From an uncultured Duncaniella sp. (GTDB lineage Bacteria > Bacteroidota > Bacteroidia > Bacteroidales > Muribaculaceae), in NCBI GenBank assembly GCA_910577335.1, contig CAJTMJ010000045.1, forward strand, positions 1 through 25,965: a stretch of DNA of 25,965 nucleotides, written 5' to 3'. Under the pieces are notes generated by a model. That model worked only from the letters and a program-made list of their open reading frames with translations, was not told the origin of the DNA and did not search any database. Both the position numbers and the translations under genes were made by a program. The stretch's first letter is position 1; every line of letters begins with the position of its first letter. Of the stretch, positions 24,026-25,965 are shown piece by piece.

Positions 24026-25291
24026 ATGTTAACCATACTTACAGGCGTTTGCATCTTCCTTATCATTACTTTGGTATTGGTAGCGATTCTGCTTGTCGCC
24101 AAAAAATATCTTGTACATTCCGGGAAAGTCAAGATAACAATCAATAATGACAATGTGGTCGAGGCTGATTCAGGCAAGTCATTGCTTTCCACTCTTGCCG
24201 ACCATAACATATTCCTGCCGTCGGCATGTGGCGGTAAGGGAAGCTGTGCGCAGTGTAAATGTCAGGTATATTCCGGCGGTGGCGACATACTACCTACCGA
24301 GAAGGTGCATTTTTCACGCAAGGAGCAGCAGGCTCACTGGCGTCTCGGTTGTCAGGTGAAAATAAAGGAGGATATCAATGTGGGTATTCCTGCTTCTGCG
24401 CTTGACGTCAAGGAATGGGAGTGCGAGGTTATCTCTAACAAGAATGTGGCTACATTCATCAAGGAGTTCATCGTGGCTCTTCCTCCGGGCGCACACATGG
24501 ATTTTATCCCCGGTTCGTATGCGCAGATTAAGATACCTACCTACGAAATGGACTATGACAAGGATATCGACAAGGCTTCAATCGGCGATGAGTATCTTCC
24601 CTCATGGGAGAAGTTCGGTCTTTTCGGCTTGAAGTGTAAGAACACCGAGACCACTGTCCGTGCATACTCTATGGCAAACTATCCCGAGGAGGGTGATCGC
24701 ATCATGCTTACAGTCCGCATTGCCACACCTCCGTTTAAGCCGAAACCTCAGGTCGGTTTCATGGATGTGATGCCCGGTATTGCGTCAAGCTACATATTCA
24801 CTCTCAAACCCGGCGACAAGGTGCGCATGAGCGGACCTTATGGCGACTTCCACCCGATAGTAGATTCCAAGGCTGAGATGATGTGGATAGGTGGTGGTGC
24901 CGGTATGGCTCCTCTCCGTGCGCAGATCATGTGGATGACAAAGGCTCTCCAGACCCGCGACCGTGTGATGAACTACTTCTATGGAGCCCGTGCCCTGAAT
25001 GAGGTGTTCTACTTGGACGATTTCATGCAGCTTGAAAAGGATTTCCCCAACTTCAAGTTCCATCTTGCACTTGACCGTCCCGACCCTGCCGCTGATGCAG
25101 CCGGTGTTAAGTATACTGCCGGTTTCGTTCATCAGGTCATTTATGAGACATATCTCAAAAATCATCCTGAACCTGAGGATATCGAATACTACATGTGCGG
25201 TCCCGGTCCGATGAGTGCCGCCGTTAACAAGATGCTCGATGACCTCGGTGTAGATCCCACATCAATCCACTACGACAACTTCGGCGGCTAA
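24026..25291 (+). CDS. nqrF: Na+-translocating NADH:quinone reductase subunit F
   Basis: This 421-residue protein is the NADH-oxidising entry subunit. It has one N-terminal membrane helix (about 4-26), then a plant-type [2Fe-2S] ferredoxin domain with C68, C74, C77 and C109 (ACGGKGSCAQCKC). A ferredoxin-reductase-like module follows with the FAD motif RAYSMANYP at 212-220 and the NADH-binding motif GGGAGMAPLR at 289-298. It ends in IHYDNFGG, as NqrF proteins do. It is the last gene of the operon, and a hairpin follows about 60 bp downstream. Confidence 0.96.
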   Translation: MLTILTGVCIFLIITLVLVAILLVAKKYLVHSGKVKITINNDNVVEADSGKSLLSTLADHNIFLPSACGGKGSCAQCKCQVYSGGGDILPTEKVHFSRKEQQAHWRLGCQVKIKEDINVGIPASALDVKEWECEVISNKNVATFIKEFIVALPPGAHMDFIPGSYAQIKIPTYEMDYDKDIDKASIGDEYLPSWEKFGLFGLKCKNTETTVRAYSMANYPEEGDRIMLTVRIATPPFKPKPQVGFMDVMPGIASSYIFTLKPGDKVRMSGPYGDFHPIVDSKAEMMWIGGGAGMAPLRAQIMWMTKALQTRDRVMNYFYGARALNEVFYLDDFMQLEKDFPNFKFHLALDRPDPAADAAGVKYTAGFVHQVIYETYLKNHPEPEDIEYYMCGPGPMSAAVNKMLDDLGVDPTSIHYDNFGG

Positions 25292-25349
25292 CCCGGAGTC
25301 CGTCATCGGATTGATGTTGAAAAAACTGAATAGCCATCATGATTATAAA

Positions 25350-25374
25350 GGGGCGCAATATTTCTTTGCGTCCC
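25350..25374 (+). terminator. Hairpin after the nqr operon
   Basis: GGGGCGCAA (25350-25358) pairs with TTGCGTCCC (25366-25374), with one G-T pair and a 7-nt T-rich loop. Only a short TTC tail follows, so it may act as a factor-assisted terminator or protect the mRNA end. Confidence 0.5.
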
Positions 25375-25383
25375 TTCTACATC

Positions 25384-25410
25384 GTAGGGATGCACCCCCG
25401 GTGCATCCGC
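25384..25410 (+). repeat. REP-like palindrome, copy 1
   Basis: A 27-bp element begins GTAGGGATGCAC and ends GGTGCATCCGC, with the perfect 9-bp inverted repeat GGATGCACC/GGTGCATCC around CCC. It lies 63 bp before the proposed RAYT start and matches the inverted copy inside the gene. Confidence 0.75.
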
Positions 25411-25473
25411 AACCCCTCTCCGAGGAACAAAATTATCCACCAATTACTTATTATAAATAATCCTTCATACGCT

Positions 25474-25938
25474 ATGCCCAATGATTGCCCCGTTAGAAAA
25501 AACATCCGAGCAGAATTCCATGACTATTCCGGTGGTGATTATTTTATCACAATCTGCACCCGGGACAAGAAACATTACTTTGGCGAAATCCAAAACGGAG
25601 AAATTGAGTTTAGCGACTTAGGTGCGTTTGCCGACAAACAACTTCGGGAACTTCACAATCATCATAAATATGTCAAAGTACCGTTGTTTGTTGTCATGCC
25701 AAATCATATCCATGCGATTATAAGCATATTTGAACCGGCGGATGCACCAGAGTGCATCCCTACTATGCGTACGGCGCTCAGTGTTGTTGTCGGATGTTTC
25801 AAGCAATCAGTGACAATTTATGCGAGAAGAAACAATTTTGACTTCGGATGGCAGAAGCGCTTTCATGACCATATAATTCGAGATAAACGTGACGGCAATA
25901 TGATTTCAAATTCATTAGTGTCCACTAAAAAATCATAA
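25474..25938 (+). CDS. REP-associated tyrosine transposase (RAYT, Y1 family), C-terminus degraded
   Basis: With the start at ATG 25474 (MPNDCPVRKN) this is 154 residues; a further in-frame Met at 25339 would read through the REP repeat and the preceding hairpin and is not favoured. Features of the Y1/HUH single-strand transposase family are GGDYFITICT near 20-29, the HUH motif MPNHIHAI with H78 and H80, a helix with FKQSVTIYARR where Y116 could be the catalytic Tyr, and GWQKRFHDHIIRD near 125-137. The usual C-terminal YI..NP..W segment is missing: after ISN the frame ends in SLVSTKKS. RAYTs are domesticated transposases that act on REP palindromes. This copy may be inactive. Confidence 0.75.
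   Translation: MPNDCPVRKNIRAEFHDYSGGDYFITICTRDKKHYFGEIQNGEIEFSDLGAFADKQLRELHNHHKYVKVPLFVVMPNHIHAIISIFEPADAPECIPTMRTALSVVVGCFKQSVTIYARRNNFDFGWQKRFHDHIIRDKRDGNMISNSLVSTKKS
25738..25763 (-). repeat. REP-like palindrome, copy 2, inside the RAYT gene
   Basis: Read on the minus strand it has the same ends as copy 1 (GTAGGGATGCAC and GGTGCATCCGC) with a loop one base shorter. On the plus strand it encodes residues about 89-97 (ADAPECIPT), a position that is variable between the HUH motif and the Tyr helix in this family. Confidence 0.75.
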
Positions 25939-25965
25939 AAGTTCTTTGAAATAATTGAAATTCAA

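Noticed and set aside
25339..25473. Upstream start of the RAYT gene
   Set aside because: That part translates the hairpin and REP repeat and has no similarity to the family; ATG 25474 is preferred.

Overview
The window looks like a chromosome segment of a Bacteroidales bacterium, probably Muribaculaceae-like (the family is an inference). Supporting signs are Bacteroidetes-type promoters (TTTG, 19-20 bp, TAnnTTTG), an exbB-exbD-exbD-tonB operon, a full Na+-translocating NADH:quinone reductase operon (nqrA-F) and a lipoprotein with an Asp-rich sequence right after its lipidated Cys.

Layout. (1) 1-7,390 is AT-richer and accessory in character. It holds a membrane-anchored WG-repeat protein on the minus strand. 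Divergent from it is a tight three-gene operon: a membrane protein with two Rossmann/TrkA-N-like domains and a C-terminal RyR-like domain, an ECF-type sigma factor, and a protein joining an anti-sigma-like N-terminus, a C39/papain-like peptidase domain and a canonical RyR domain. An orphan AT-rich lipoprotein and a gene-free stretch with short repeats follow. That stretch ends in an array of TTATAA palindromes spaced about 11 bp apart. (2) 7,399-10,581 is a plus-strand housekeeping run: ybaK-type Cys-tRNA(Pro) deacylase, aroC, a YhcC-type radical SAM protein and upp. It ends at a near-perfect 48-nt palindrome that can terminate transcription from both sides. (3) 10,693-15,460, minus strand: metK behind a compact leader that folds like a SAM-I-clan riboswitch followed by an intrinsic terminator, then a surface-type lipoprotein and clpB. 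(4) 15,694-18,959, minus strand: tonB, two exbD genes and exbB, with a terminator at the end and a consensus promoter with a long structured leader at the start. (5) 19,361-25,291, plus strand: nqrABCDEF, divergent from exbB. (6) 25,384-end: a REP-associated tyrosine transposase (RAYT) with two copies of a palindromic REP-like repeat in opposite orientation, one of them inside its coding sequence; its C-terminus looks degraded.

Working together: Nqr makes the sodium motive force and ExbBD-TonB energises outer-membrane transport. MetK makes SAM and appears to be controlled by it. ClpB is a protein disaggregase. The most unusual content is the RyR / sigma factor / peptidase-RyR operon at 1,155-5,174, which reads as a signalling or stress-response module of unknown ligand and output.
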